Shown piece by piece: positions 17,127 through 26,826 of a stretch of 39,744 bases of DNA. Under the pieces are notes generated by a model that was not told the origin of the DNA, ran no database searches, and was given only the letters and a program-made list of their open reading frames with translations. Location of the stretch: NCBI GenBank assembly GCA_017542125.1, contig JAFXXU010000025.1, positions 1-39,744 on the forward strand, given 5' to 3'. The stretch's first letter is position 1. The number at the start of each line of letters is the position of its first letter. The position numbers and the translations under genes were made by a program. The DNA comes from Ruminococcus sp. Its GTDB lineage: Bacteria > Bacillota > Clostridia > Oscillospirales > Ruminococcaceae.

Positions 17127-17672
17127 TTACTTGTTCTTAGCCTCGAAGTGCTTGCCCTTGGAGTAGAGATCCAGAGTCTTCTCGGGCATTACCATATTGA
17201 GCACCTTGCCCTCGCTGTCGCCGTAGCTCTTGATAAGGAATGTGCAGACAGGAGCGTTCTTGAGCTCGTAGGTCTCCTTGTTGTTCTTCTTCTTTGAGTT
17301 CTTGGCGTCAGTCAGGTCGGAATAGGAGATCTGACCGAAGAAGAACAGGTTTACATAATCCTTGAAAGCATCGGTATGGTGGCCGGGGAGCATAAAGAGC
17401 TTGATGAGACTTCTGTCATCGTTGATCTTGTAGTAGCCGTCAGCGATAACGGTGCCGCTCTTGTTCTCGGAGTAGGAGAACTTACCGGTCTCGAAGAGCT
17501 CCAGCTTTCTGTCGTTGTTCTCATCTATCCAGGCTCCGGAGATGAGCAGACGGCTGTCGGATCCCTGTTCGGTATCGGGGGTGCTGAAAACATAGCTTCC
17601 CACAAGAACACCCACTACAACGAGCAAGATAAAGATGATAACGAGAATGACCTGAATGATTTTCTTAGCCAT
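17127..17672 (-). CDS. Membrane-anchored hypothetical protein with a possible lipocalin-like domain
   Basis: 181 residues. It starts with M-A-K-K and one strongly hydrophobic segment (about residues 5-29), then a soluble domain predicted outside the membrane. The middle (S-G-A-W-I-D...F-E-T-G-K-F-S-Y...D-G-Y-Y-K-I) has alternating polar and hydrophobic residues like small beta-barrel lipocalin-like domains. It has a lysine- and asparagine-rich stretch near residue 125 and a basic C-terminus. Function is not recognised. AGAGGTAATT precedes the ATG. It sits between ilvD and pyrC with short gaps, so it is co-transcribed with them, but the neighbours give no clue to its job. Confidence 0.75.
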   Translation of the reverse strand: MAKKIIQVILVIIFILLVVVGVLVGSYVFSTPDTEQGSDSRLLISGAWIDENNDRKLELFETGKFSYSENKSGTVIADGYYKINDDRSLIKLFMLPGHHTDAFKDYVNLFFFGQISYSDLTDAKNSKKKNNKETYELKNAPVCTFLIKSYGDSEGKVLNMVMPEKTLDLYSKGKHFEAKNK

Positions 17673-17711
17673 GGATAATTACCTCTTTCTATATTATTAT
17701 GAGCCTTTGGC

Positions 17712-19379
17712 TCAGCCCTGTCTGAGTATCGCTCCGGTGTTGGCGGAGGTTACGAGGGAGGCGTATCTAGCAAGATAGCCTGTGGTGATCCTCGGCTCAC
17801 GGGGCTGCCACTTGGCTTTCCTTGCGGCCAGCTCCTCGTCGGAGACCTTGACATTGATGGTGTTTGCGGGAATATCTATGGCGATGATATCGCCCTCCTC
17901 GACCAGCGCGATGGGTCCGCCTACCGCAGCCTCGGGGGAAACGTGACCGATGGAAGCGCCTCTGGTGGCACCGCTGAAACGTCCGTCGGTGATAAGTGCT
18001 ACCGATGAGCCCAGACCCATTCCGGCAATAGCGGAGGTGGGGTTGAGCATCTCTCTCATACCGGGGCCGCCCTTGGGTCCTTCATAGCGGATGACCACAA
18101 CGTCTCCCGCATTGATCTTTCCTCCGCGGATAGCGGCGATAGCGTCCTCCTCAGAGTCGAAGACTCTGGCGGGACCCTCGTGTACCAGCATCTCGGGAGC
18201 GACAGCCGAGCGCTTTACTACGCAGCTGTCGGGGGCGATATTTCCTCTCAGTACGGCGATGCCGCCGGTCTTGGAGTAGGGGTTATCGAGAGGCCTGATG
18301 ACCTCGGGATCCTTGTTGATGCAGCCCTTGATGTTCTCGGCAACGGTCTTGCCGGTAACGGTCATGCAGTCGGTGTTGAGGACGCCTGCCTCAGCCAGCT
18401 CGTTCATAACGGCATACACGCCGCCTGCCTCGTTGAGATCCTCCATATAGGTATGACCGGCAGGAGCCAGGTGACATACATTGGGAGTCCTTGCGGAGAT
18501 CTCGTTGGCAACGTCCAGGTTAAGATCTATCCCGCACTCGTGAGCGATAGCGGGGAGGTGCAGCATTGAGTTGGTGGAGCAGCCAAGGGCCATATCCACG
18601 GTGAGGGCATTGAGGAATGCCTTCTCGGTCATAATATCTCTGGGGCGGATGTTCTTTCTGTAAAGCTCCATTACCTGCATACCAGCGTGCTTTGCCAGCT
18701 TGAGCCTCTCGGAGTAAACCGCGGGGATGGTGCCGTTTCCGCGGAGACCCATACCCAGCACCTCGGTCAGGCAGTTCATGGAGTTTGCGGTATACATACC
18801 CGAGCAGCTTCCGCAGGTGGGGCATACCTTGTTCTCGAATTCCTCAACATCCTCCAGGGTCATCTTGCCGGCGTCATAGGAGCCGACAGCCTCAAACATA
18901 CTGGAGAGTGAGCGCTTCTGACCCTTTACGTGGCCTGCCAGCATAGGACCGCCGGATACGAACACGGTGGGGACATTCACTCTTGCGGCTGCCATAAGCA
19001 GGCCGGGAACGTTCTTATCGCAGTTGGGGATCATAACCAGAGCATCGAAGTGATGAGCCAGAGCCATACACTCGGTGCTGTCGGCGATGAGGTCGCGGGT
19101 AACGAGGGAATACTTCATACCCTGATGACCCATTGCGATACCGTCACATACTGCGATGGCAGGGAACACGATGGGGGTACCGCCCGCCATAGCCACGCCC
19201 AGCTTAACGGCTTCCACCAGCTTGTCGATGTTCATATGCCCGGGGACGATCTCGTTGTAGCTTGAAACGATGCCCACCAGAGGCTTCTCCATCTCCTCGC
19301 GGGTCAGGCCGAGGGCGTTGAACAGTGATCTTTGCGGAGCCTTATCCACTCCGTCACAGAAATAAGGTTTTTCTGACAT
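17712..19379 (-). CDS. ilvD: Dihydroxy-acid dehydratase
   Basis: Iron-sulfur enzyme of branched-chain amino acid synthesis that turns dihydroxyisovalerate and its homologue into the 2-oxo acids. 555 residues, normal length. Cluster cysteines are visible in [10 protein letters not shown] near residue 120 and [14 protein letters not shown] near residue 192; an early cysteine is in A-V-C-D-G. GGAGGTAAATAGCT precedes the ATG. It follows the glucokinase gene by about 20 bases. No other ilv genes are in the window. Confidence 0.96.
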   Translation of the reverse strand: MSEKPYFCDGVDKAPQRSLFNALGLTREEMEKPLVGIVSSYNEIVPGHMNIDKLVEAVKLGVAMAGGTPIVFPAIAVCDGIAMGHQGMKYSLVTRDLIADSTECMALAHHFDALVMIPNCDKNVPGLLMAAARVNVPTVFVSGGPMLAGHVKGQKRSLSSMFEAVGSYDAGKMTLEDVEEFENKVCPTCGSCSGMYTANSMNCLTEVLGMGLRGNGTIPAVYSERLKLAKHAGMQVMELYRKNIRPRDIMTEKAFLNALTVDMALGCSTNSMLHLPAIAHECGIDLNLDVANEISARTPNVCHLAPAGHTYMEDLNEAGGVYAVMNELAEAGVLNTDCMTVTGKTVAENIKGCINKDPEVIRPLDNPYSKTGGIAVLRGNIAPDSCVVKRSAVAPEMLVHEGPARVFDSEEDAIAAIRGGKINAGDVVVIRYEGPKGGPGMREMLNPTSAIAGMGLGSSVALITDGRFSGATRGASIGHVSPEAAVGGPIALVEEGDIIAIDIPANTINVKVSDEELAARKAKWQPREPRITTGYLARYASLVTSANTGAILRQG

Positions 19380-19399
19380 AGCTATTTACCTCCGTTGTC

Positions 19400-20356
19400 T
19401 TACTTATGAGAAAGACCGAGGAATGCCGCGCCTATAATGCCCGCGTCGTTTCCGAGCTTGGCGATGACGATCTCGGTGTTCTTTTCCGAATTCTTGGTGT
19501 AGACCTCCTTGGCTACCAGCTCCTTGAGGGGCAGGAGCAGGGGGTCGCCCTCATTGCACACGCCTCCGCCGATGCAGAGGATGTCGGGCTGGAAGATGTT
19601 TATGGTATTGGTGATGCCGCAGGCAAGATAGCGGATGTACTTATCCACGACCTCCTTGCCCGACTTGTCGCCGGCACGCATAGCGTTGAATGCTGTTCTT
19701 GCGGAGACCTTTCCGTCCTCCTCGTTCATCTTCCACATAAGCGAGGACTTGTCGGCCAGCATAGCCTCTCTGGTCATCCTCACCAGGCCGGTGGCAGAGG
19801 AGAACACCTCGAAGCAGCCCTTTCTGCCGCAGGTGCACTCTGGGCCGTTGGGGTCAATGACGGTATGACCGATCTCGGCGCCTGCGAAATTGAAGCCCGA
19901 GTAGATCTTCTTGTTGATGATGATGCCGCCGCCCACGCCGGTACCGAGGGTGATGCATACTGCATCGTTGGCGCCCTTTGCCGCACCTGCCACGAACTCG
20001 CCGTAGGCAGCTGCATTAGCGTCGTTCTCAACGAAGCAGGGCTTGTCGATATGGGTCTGCATCAGCTTCACAACGGGGAAGTTGAGGAAACCCAGGTTGT
20101 TCGAGTATTCGATGATGCCGGTCTCGCTGTTGGCGGTGCCGGGGGTGCCTATGCCCACCGATTCGATCTGATCCAGGGTGAGCCCTGCCTTCTCAACGGC
20201 TTCGAGAGCCACCTTTGCCATATCCGTGCAGATCTCCTCTGCGGGTCTGGGCAGGTTGGTCTTGCAGGAGGTCTTGGCCACGATCTCAAAATCCTCGCTG
20301 ACAACTCCCGCCTTGATGTTGGTGCCGCCGAGGTCAATGCCTATGTAGTATTTCAT
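19400..20356 (-). CDS. glcK: ROK-family glucokinase
   Basis: A 318-residue sugar kinase, most likely phosphorylating glucose with ATP. The phosphate motif I-D-L-G-G-T-N-I-K is at residues 6-14, catalytic E-N-D-A-N-A-A is near residue 109, L-G-T-G-V-G-G-G is near residue 138, and the ROK zinc motif C-T-C-G-R-K-G-C is near residue 175. E-I-G-H supplies the conserved His. No N-terminal DNA-binding domain is present, so it is a kinase and not a ROK repressor. It lies between manA and ilvD with gaps of about 20 bases. Other hexose substrates cannot be excluded. Confidence 0.9.
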   Translation of the reverse strand: MKYYIGIDLGGTNIKAGVVSEDFEIVAKTSCKTNLPRPAEEICTDMAKVALEAVEKAGLTLDQIESVGIGTPGTANSETGIIEYSNNLGFLNFPVVKLMQTHIDKPCFVENDANAAAYGEFVAGAAKGANDAVCITLGTGVGGGIIINKKIYSGFNFAGAEIGHTVIDPNGPECTCGRKGCFEVFSSATGLVRMTREAMLADKSSLMWKMNEEDGKVSARTAFNAMRAGDKSGKEVVDKYIRYLACGITNTINIFQPDILCIGGGVCNEGDPLLLPLKELVAKEVYTKNSEKNTEIVIAKLGNDAGIIGAAFLGLSHK

Positions 20357-20376
20357 ATCCTATCTTCCTTTACAGA

Positions 20377-21342
20377 TTATTGTTTTTCGTCTATTCTGGT
20401 CAGGACGGCCCTGCACCTGCCGCTTACGGTGAACTTGCCCGTCCCTGCGGTAATGAAGATGCTGTCGCCCTTGACAAAGCTGACGCTGTCGCCGCCGGTA
20501 ACGGTACCCTCGCCCTCAAGTATGAGCAGATCTGCAAAGCTGCTGCCGTCGGCTTCCAGCTCGGCCTTGTCCTCGATATCGAGAACATAGGTGGTGAAGT
20601 ATTCGCAGCTTGCCATAAGCTTTGAGGTGTAGCCCTCAAACCTTTCCACCGGCGTCTCGGGATACTGCTTTGCGGGAGCCAGCACCGTGACGTCCTTGGC
20701 TTTTTCAACGTGCAGCTCCCTGGGCTTGCCGTCCTTGCCGACCCTGCCGTAATCGTAGATGCGGTAGGTGGTGTTGGAGTTCTGCTGTATCTCGGCGATC
20801 AGTATGCCCTTGCCTATAGCGTGGAGGGTGCCCGCCTCGATGAAGAACACATCCCCCTTGTGAACGGGGACGTTGTTGGTGACCTCCAGCAGGGTGTTGT
20901 TTGCTATCCTTTCGGCAAACTCCTCCTTGGAGATCTGGTGCTTGAAGCCGTAGAGCAGCTCCGCGCCCTCGTCGCAGTCAACGACGTACCACATCTCGGT
21001 CTTTCCGAACTCCCCCTCGACTCTCTGAGCGTACTCGTTGTCGGGGTGTACCTGCACCGAAAGGTTGTCCTTGGCGTCGATGAGCTTGATGAGTATGGGG
21101 AAATCCCCGAAGCGCTCGCAGGCAGTTCCCAGCACCTGCTTGCCGTGTTTCTCGATGTATTCTCTCAGCGTAAGACCGGCATCCTCGCCAGTCGCCACCA
21201 CCGAGGGGCCGTCCTTGTGGCAGGAAAGCTCCCAGCTCTCGGCGACCTTGTCGAAGGAGCACTGCTTGCCGAAATCGTCTCTTAATCTTGTGCCGCCCCA
21301 GATGTAATCCTTGAAGGCAGGCGTAAGCTTGATTATTGCCAT
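20377..21342 (-). CDS. manA: Mannose-6-phosphate isomerase, class I
   Basis: Zinc enzyme that interconverts mannose-6-phosphate and fructose-6-phosphate. The start at 21342 (M-A-I-I-K-L-T-P) was chosen because AGGAGG lies at the right distance; a start 13 codons earlier would lie inside the leader. 321 residues, the short Firmicute type. Zinc-site segments are Q-V-H-P-D, T-E-M-W-Y and F-I-E-A-G-T-L-H-A-I. First gene of the unit, with a clear promoter at 21380-21409. Confidence 0.93.
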   Translation of the reverse strand: MAIIKLTPAFKDYIWGGTRLRDDFGKQCSFDKVAESWELSCHKDGPSVVATGEDAGLTLREYIEKHGKQVLGTACERFGDFPILIKLIDAKDNLSVQVHPDNEYAQRVEGEFGKTEMWYVVDCDEGAELLYGFKHQISKEEFAERIANNTLLEVTNNVPVHKGDVFFIEAGTLHAIGKGILIAEIQQNSNTTYRIYDYGRVGKDGKPRELHVEKAKDVTVLAPAKQYPETPVERFEGYTSKLMASCEYFTTYVLDIEDKAELEADGSSFADLLILEGEGTVTGGDSVSFVKGDSIFITAGTGKFTVSGRCRAVLTRIDEKQ

Positions 21343-21379
21343 ATATCCATCCTCCTGACACAACTTGCCTATCTTAAAC

Positions 21380-21409
21380 ATTATACCACAGCATATAGGC
21401 CTGTGTCAA
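21380..21409 (-). promoter_or_regulatory. Sigma-A promoter for the manA-glcK-ilvD-pyrC unit
   Basis: Read on the minus strand: perfect TTGACA (21404-21409), 18-base spacer and perfect TATAAT (21380-21385). It sits about 40 bases ahead of the manA start. Confidence 0.85.
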
Positions 21410-21430
21410 TAAAAACCTCTGCAAAAAGGC

Positions 21431-21466
21431 AAAAAAATCCCGCCCGGAACTGCTGTCCCGGGCGGG
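21431..21466 (-). terminator. Intrinsic terminator after the esterase gene
   Basis: CCCGCCCGG (21439-21447) and CCGGGCGGG (21458-21466) form a 9-bp GC stem. Read on the minus strand it is followed by seven T. It directly follows the esterase stop and separates it from the manA promoter. Confidence 0.92.
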
Positions 21467-21474
21467 CAGGGTCA

Positions 21475-22419
21475 TCACTTGAAAATAAACCGCAGGAAAT
21501 TGTAAAGGTGCGGCTTTACGCTGGATTGGTCGTGAGCGGTGTGCTGGAGGCGGTGAGTAACGAACTCCACCGAGTTCCTGGTAAAGATATCGCGGTAGCT
21601 GTCGGGTGCGGTGGAGACCACATTATCCGCATCAGAGGAGGAAATGAGCAGCAGCCTGGGCTTGTATTCCTCGGGGAATACCATCTCAGCCTCGGTGATC
21701 TGACCCGAGTGCATAGGCGAGCCGGGTATCTCCACAAGGCCCGGTGCAGGGCATACGGCCCCCACGTATCCGAAGAGCTCGGGGTGCTTCAAAGCTATGA
21801 ACAGCGACTCACGCCCGCCCATGGAGAAGCCGGTGATAGCAGTGTTGTCCCTGCCGGTGGCAACCGAGAAGGTCTTCTCGATAAAGGGCATAAGGTCGGT
21901 GGTCAGGTCGTTTATGAAGTTATCGTAGGCAAGGGAGTTCTTCTCGTCCATACCCGTGCAGGTGGGCAGCTCCTTGCTGCAGAAGATATAGGGCAGCACG
22001 ATTATCATTTCCTCAGCCTCCCCCTTCTTCTGGAGGTTGGTGAGGATCTTGTCCAGCCCGACTACGGGCCTTGCCATCCATTTTTCGTTGTCGTAGTAGC
22101 CGTGCAGGATGTAGAGCACGGGGTATTTCTTATCCTCCGAGTAATCCGCAGGCAGCAGAACGTTCACGTTGGTCTCACGCCCGGCGGTGTTGGAAAAGTA
22201 GGTGTAGTTCTGGAAAGTGGGATAGGTCAGCGAGCGGTCGTTGCCGTCATAGCCCAGGTCGGGTATCTCCACTATCTGATCCTTGACTTTCTCCATTAGA
22301 TGTTCCTCCCTTACAGCCGGAGCTGTGGTATCTGCTTCCTGCCCGCTTGACGAGCTCCCGCCCGACGAGCAGCCTGCCATAAGAACTGCGGCAAAAAGTG
22401 CCAAAAGCTTCTTTATCAT
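21475..22419 (-). CDS. Esterase-family lipoprotein
   Basis: 314 residues from the ATG at 22419, which follows a GGGGGT site; an ATG six codons earlier was rejected because it overlaps that site. Lipobox L-M-A-G-C puts the lipidated cysteine at residue 17, so the mature protein is anchored on the outer face of the membrane. A serine-rich linker follows. The body is an alpha/beta hydrolase of the putative esterase (Esterase D / feruloyl-esterase-like) type: Y-P-V-L-Y-I-L-H-G, then the nucleophile elbow G-F-S-M-G-G. A C-terminal catalytic His is likely in the L-Q-H-T-A-H-D segment. In a dockerin-bearing organism it could remove ester groups from plant polysaccharide, but the substrate is inferred only. 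Confidence 0.85.
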   Translation of the reverse strand: MIKKLLALFAAVLMAGCSSGGSSSSGQEADTTAPAVREEHLMEKVKDQIVEIPDLGYDGNDRSLTYPTFQNYTYFSNTAGRETNVNVLLPADYSEDKKYPVLYILHGYYDNEKWMARPVVGLDKILTNLQKKGEAEEMIIVLPYIFCSKELPTCTGMDEKNSLAYDNFINDLTTDLMPFIEKTFSVATGRDNTAITGFSMGGRESLFIALKHPELFGYVGAVCPAPGLVEIPGSPMHSGQITEAEMVFPEEYKPRLLLISSSDADNVVSTAPDSYRDIFTRNSVEFVTHRLQHTAHDQSSVKPHLYNFLRFIFK

Positions 22420-22529
22420 ATTATACCCCCAAAGCATATTGATACTTGCATTATATCATACTTAAGGGCGGGAGGCTATCCAAATAAAGCTTTCTGCGTA
22501 CCGATTTTTGCGCATAAAGCGATTCGCTG

Positions 22530-24299
22530 TTATTCCTTTATCTCTGTCCAGTTGGAGAAATCCCTGGCGTCGCCGTTGACGCGGTAGCGGTTCAGCTTTT
22601 TGAATCTGCCGCCGGTCTTCCAGCTGAAGGGGTTGAATATCCTCTCGATATGCAGATCACCCTCGATGATATCGTTGTAGGAATACCCGAAATCGCTGTG
22701 GTCGATGCCCATATATTCCAGCACCGAGGCAGCCAGATAGTCGTTGGAGAGCTCGGCGCTGCTGTCGGTGAGCAGGGGAGCGGAGGCCGCACCTGCGGGC
22801 TTGACCATAAGCGCCGAGACGTTTTCGTGCTCGATCTGCTCCTTGTCCTCAAAGTCGATCTCGTCGTGGACGCGGCCGTGGTCGGCGAAGATTATGATAT
22901 TGGTCTTGTCGTAGATGTCCAGCCGTTTCAGCTCGTCGAAGTACCTAAAGAGTATTTCAAACTCCCCGCGGGTGGTGGTGTAGACATCCGTCTCAAAGGG
23001 CTCATCCTTGTAATAGAGCTTTGATACCCTCTCGCTCACCGCGTGGGAGCCGTTGAGGTGGATGATGTTTACCGTGGGGGCGGGGCTGTCGGCGGCAAGA
23101 TCGTGGGAGGTTATGTAGTCGTTGAATTTCAGGTCGGAGCTAACGCCCACGAAGGAGGGGATGATCTCCGGCTCATATTCCTCCTTGTAGCGGATGAACT
23201 CGCCGGATACATCGGAGTCCAGGCTGCCGGCGAAGAAGAATTTCGCCCAGTAGGGCGTCAGCTTCGCCAGGGACAGCCGGGTCATGGTGAAGTAGATGCC
23301 CTTTTTGCCGAAGAGGTTGAAGCCGTCCCGCATATCCTCGGAGCTGACAAGGTTATCGCACCTGCCAGAAAGCTGTGAAACGCTGCTGTAAGCCGAGGAG
23401 CCGTCTATCGCCAGATTGACCCGCACGCCGTTCTCCTTCAGCGCATCGGGGAGGGTGCGCCTGTCCCAGGCGGCGTTTAGGTACTCGGTCTTGGAGCCGT
23501 ACTCGTAATCGTCAAAGTAGAATTTCGTCAGCGTCGAGGGCAGGGAGGGGAAGGTGTTGGTGTAGTGGGAGATGTTGTTGCGGTAGTAGGTGAAGCCCTC
23601 CAGCTTTTCCGAGAGCTCCGGGTATTTTTCAAGCAGCTCGTCCGCCCAGCCGCCGTCGAAGCGGTCAACGAGAAATACCACCGTGTTCTTCTCGGGTGAG
23701 AGGGAGGTCAGGGGGGCATAGGTGAACACCTCGTCATAGGCCTTGGCAGCACCCTCGGCACCCGCCTTGCGCATACTGTCGGTAAAGCCGAAGCCCTGCA
23801 TAAGTATCATCACGCCGCAGAGATAAGCGGGGAGGTATTTTATAAACGTGTTCCCCTCGGCAGCCTTTTTCCGGGCAAGGATGATGCCTATGACCGTGGG
23901 TGCCGCCGCTATGAGCAGGAAGATCGCCCCGTTGACGACCATCCCCGCCGTGGAGCCGGTGTAGAGCCCGTCGCCGGTGATCTGGTGCATCTGCCCGTTA
24001 AAGAGCAGCGACTGGAAATAGAAGGCCAGCGTCAGCCCCAGGAAGATATGTGTCACAGCAAAGAAGACACTCCGGCCCAGCAGCCTCGTCAGCATAAACA
24101 GCAGCATCAGCCCTGCCGATACCGCCAGACCCAGCAGCAGCATGGGCAGCAGTATGTCCGAGGCATTGGCGGTGAAATCCTGCTGGTTGCCGTAGACTAT
24201 CTCCATAGGCGAGAAGAAGAACACCGTCAGTCCCAGGCAGAGCGCCAGCGCCGCCGCAAAGACCATATCCCTTTTCTCAAAGCGTTTCTGTTTCTCCAT
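22530..24299 (-). CDS. Membrane alkaline-phosphatase/sulfatase-superfamily enzyme
   Basis: 589 residues. The ATG at 24299 was chosen for the AGAGGAGA site in front; a start 13 codons earlier overlaps the YfhO gene more deeply. Five hydrophobic segments fill residues about 12-175. An extracellular catalytic domain follows, in the layout of LtaS-like phosphoglycerol or phosphoethanolamine transferases. The metal acid is in F-L-V-D-R-F-D-G (Asp212/Asp215), candidate nucleophiles are Thr247 or Thr249 in H-Y-T-N-T-F-P-S, and a metal-site A-D-H-G motif lies near residue 480. It overlaps the upstream YfhO gene by 23 bp, so it belongs to the same operon. It may modify the same surface polymer as YfhO and PIG-L; sulfatase, phosphatase or transferase activity cannot be told apart here. 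Confidence 0.75.
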   Translation of the reverse strand: MEKQKRFEKRDMVFAAALALCLGLTVFFFSPMEIVYGNQQDFTANASDILLPMLLLGLAVSAGLMLLFMLTRLLGRSVFFAVTHIFLGLTLAFYFQSLLFNGQMHQITGDGLYTGSTAGMVVNGAIFLLIAAAPTVIGIILARKKAAEGNTFIKYLPAYLCGVMILMQGFGFTDSMRKAGAEGAAKAYDEVFTYAPLTSLSPEKNTVVFLVDRFDGGWADELLEKYPELSEKLEGFTYYRNNISHYTNTFPSLPSTLTKFYFDDYEYGSKTEYLNAAWDRRTLPDALKENGVRVNLAIDGSSAYSSVSQLSGRCDNLVSSEDMRDGFNLFGKKGIYFTMTRLSLAKLTPYWAKFFFAGSLDSDVSGEFIRYKEEYEPEIIPSFVGVSSDLKFNDYITSHDLAADSPAPTVNIIHLNGSHAVSERVSKLYYKDEPFETDVYTTTRGEFEILFRYFDELKRLDIYDKTNIIIFADHGRVHDEIDFEDKEQIEHENVSALMVKPAGAASAPLLTDSSAELSNDYLAASVLEYMGIDHSDFGYSYNDIIEGDLHIERIFNPFSWKTGGRFKKLNRYRVNGDARDFSNWTEIKE

Positions 24300-26823
24300 T
24301 CTTGTCTCCTCTGTTCTTTCTCTTGCTAAGAAGCTCATATCCCGCAGTGAGCAGGAAGAGTGCCGCCCCGATGCAGGAAAGCAGCTTGCCCTCCCGCAGC
24401 AGCGGAGCCGTAAAGGTCAGGCTCACGGTGTGCTCCCCTTTTTCCAGGGGCAGGCCGATAAAGGCCTTGTCAACACATTCATATTCTCTCTTTTCCCCGT
24501 CGATGCAAAGCTCAAAGCCACGGTCATAGGGCACCGAGAGCATAAGATAGCCCTCCCGGGTGCAGCTGACCTTGCCGTAAAGGCTGTCGCCCCGGGTCTT
24601 TTCCTTGTCGAGGATAAGGGCGTCATATTCGGTATCATCGGGATAGCTGATGATACGTGCACGGATGTCCGAAAGGTGATAGTCCCCGGCGGTGAGCCTT
24701 ACCTTCAGAATATCGAAGGCACCCTCCTGCGGGGCGATGACGTAAGTGAAAAGGGTGTTGTTGTTGTAGTATTTCCAGTCGGGGGCGGTGAGCTTGTTGC
24801 CGACACCGTTTATCGTCATCTTCACATCCCCGCGGGTGCCCTCGGTGTTGTCGCAGTCAAGCTCCAGCACCAGCAGCTTATCCTCCGGGACGGTAAAACC
24901 GAGGGGGATGACCGTATTGAAGCTCTCCTCCGCTCTGACCCGGACGCCGCCCTTCTCGGGGGTGAACCTGCTGTCCTCAGGGAAGCCGACGGTCAGTTCA
25001 TCGGAGGCATCGGAGGAAAACTCTCCCCCCGTCCCGACTATGACTCTGCTCACAAGGGCGTCCATCTTTTCCGCATCGTTGAGCCCGTCGAAGACGTCCT
25101 CGCCCAGCGTCGGCTGAACGCGCCCCACGGGCAGGGCATTTGTGTTCCGGTAGAGGTACATCCCGTCCCTGTCGGCGACATATTCATAGCCGAAGGGGGC
25201 CTTCTCCGATCTGGAATACAGGAACCGGTTTGAAATGAACATCTCGAAGAAAGGATTCTGCGAGCGGGTGGTGAGGGCCGAGTTGCGGTACTCGTTCTCG
25301 TTGTTTATAACGTCGAAATAGAAGCTGTTGTAATCCTTATGGTGAACGCTGGAATAGATGTAGGGACTGTAAAAGTCCGCCGTGGGTACCACATTCACCG
25401 TGTCCACACGCCTCTCGGCTATTGAGCTGCGCCAAACGCTCTCATCCTCTGAGGCGATATCGCAGAGTTCCTCATAGGGGTCGGGCTCGAGATATTTGAC
25501 CAGCTCCAGCTCGGCGGGGGGATCGGTGATGTTCAGCACCACCGCCGATACCAGAGGAACGGCTATCAGCGCCCCCGCGAGACCCTTGATGCTGTGCTTT
25601 TTCAGATACAGAAGCAAAGCTCCTGCCAGGACCAAAAGGTCTGTGCACATCCCGATAACTATGAACAGCTCATAGCCGGTGTAGTCGGAGAATATGAGCC
25701 CCGTGGCAAATGCCGCAGCGGTAAGCACCGCCGCCGTCCCGACTGTCCTGCCGGCCTTTGCATCCTCAAGCATATCCGAGCAGAGCAGCAGAAACAGGGG
25801 GATAAAGGGTATCAGCACCTTGCCGTCCAGATACATGGTGCCGTTTAAGACGAATACAGTTACCGGCAGGAATGACAGCCCCGCCAGAACTATCCCCAGG
25901 AAACGCCTGGCTCTGTCCTTGGAGAGCACCGCCAGCAGTACCGCCAGCAGCGCCGCCAGCCCCAGCCCCGTGGAGTAGGGCGAGAGCCCGAAGGTCTCGA
26001 ACCGCAGCCCGGGGATAAGGTCGGTAAGCGTGAACTCGCTGTTGGATTTGTCCCGCCCCGAGGTGAGGACGTGTACGGTGGGCAGCAGCAGAACTCCCGC
26101 CATCATCACGGCGTTCAGCACCCGCAGGGCAAAGCTCCCCGCCGCCTTGAAGAACCGGGCAGCCGTGGGGGCTTCTTCCTCGGAGAGGAACCTGTATATC
26201 CCGTAGACCGTCACCGCCGCCAGCGCCGAAACGCTGAAAAACCAGCTGGTCATTATTATCAGGAAGCACCAGAGGGTCAGCTGCCACTTGTGCCTGCCCT
26301 CAAAGAACATATCCACCGCCTCAAAGGCCAGGATAAGAAAGGGCATATAGCTGATGAACATTATATGCCTGTGGGCGTGGAGGAATACCGGCGAGGCTGA
26401 AAGATAGGTCAGCATCAGCAGCAGGGAGCGCCTGCGGCTCAGACGCTTGCGCAGGAACCTGTAAAGCAGAACCGCCCCCAGCCAGCAAAGCACAGCCGAG
26501 GATACCTGTATATACACCGACATCTTCACAAAGGGCAGCAGGTAAGAAAATAAAATAACAGGCGAGAGCAGCCCGTAGTAGGAGAGATAGTAGATGTTCT
26601 CTCCCGCGCCGAGACCCGGCGCGAAGCTGGGGAAAAGCTCGCCTGTCTGATAAAAAAGCTTTCTGAAATAATCGGGTATAGCAAAGTGCTGGCTCGACCA
26701 GTCAAGGCTGGAGCCGAAGGCCAGGGTGAAATGGGTGCAGAGAATAACAGCAGCGGCGAAACCGATGCCTGTAAGGGCAAGTATCCGGCAGTCGGTGCGG
26801 TCAAGACGTCTGCGCTTTTCCAT
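24277..26823 (-). CDS. YfhO-family polytopic membrane protein, probable extracytoplasmic glycosyltransferase (copy 2)
   Basis: 848 residues with the same plan as the protein at 5612-8098: about a dozen transmembrane segments, a long extracytoplasmic C-terminal part and a final membrane segment. Shared blocks include W-S-S-Q-H-F-A-I-P-D, G-A-G-E-N-I-Y, H-A-H-R-H-I-M-F-I and Y-E-C-V-D-K-A-F-I-G. By eye the N-terminal third is well over half identical, and the middle of the membrane region diverges most. The start lies 3 bases after the PIG-L stop, with GGAG in the 3' end of that gene. The longer 3' end overlaps the sulfatase-fold gene. A role in sugar decoration of a surface polymer follows from the YfhO family. 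Confidence 0.75.
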   Translation of the reverse strand: MEKRRRLDRTDCRILALTGIGFAAAVILCTHFTLAFGSSLDWSSQHFAIPDYFRKLFYQTGELFPSFAPGLGAGENIYYLSYYGLLSPVILFSYLLPFVKMSVYIQVSSAVLCWLGAVLLYRFLRKRLSRRRSLLLMLTYLSASPVFLHAHRHIMFISYMPFLILAFEAVDMFFEGRHKWQLTLWCFLIIMTSWFFSVSALAAVTVYGIYRFLSEEEAPTAARFFKAAGSFALRVLNAVMMAGVLLLPTVHVLTSGRDKSNSEFTLTDLIPGLRFETFGLSPYSTGLGLAALLAVLLAVLSKDRARRFLGIVLAGLSFLPVTVFVLNGTMYLDGKVLIPFIPLFLLLCSDMLEDAKAGRTVGTAAVLTAAAFATGLIFSDYTGYELFIVIGMCTDLLVLAGALLLYLKKHSIKGLAGALIAVPLVSAVVLNITDPPAELELVKYLEPDPYEELCDIASEDESVWRSSIAERRVDTVNVVPTADFYSPYIYSSVHHKDYNSFYFDVINNENEYRNSALTTRSQNPFFEMFISNRFLYSRSEKAPFGYEYVADRDGMYLYRNTNALPVGRVQPTLGEDVFDGLNDAEKMDALVSRVIVGTGGEFSSDASDELTVGFPEDSRFTPEKGGVRVRAEESFNTVIPLGFTVPEDKLLVLELDCDNTEGTRGDVKMTINGVGNKLTAPDWKYYNNNTLFTYVIAPQEGAFDILKVRLTAGDYHLSDIRARIISYPDDTEYDALILDKEKTRGDSLYGKVSCTREGYLMLSVPYDRGFELCIDGEKREYECVDKAFIGLPLEKGEHTVSLTFTAPLLREGKLLSCIGAALFLLTAGYELLSKRKNRGDKNGETETL

Positions 26824-26826
26824 TTA

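Noticed and set aside
24430-25233. 267-codon plus-strand frame opposite YfhO copy 2
   Set aside because: Shadow of the minus-strand gene; composition follows complementary codons and there is no start context.
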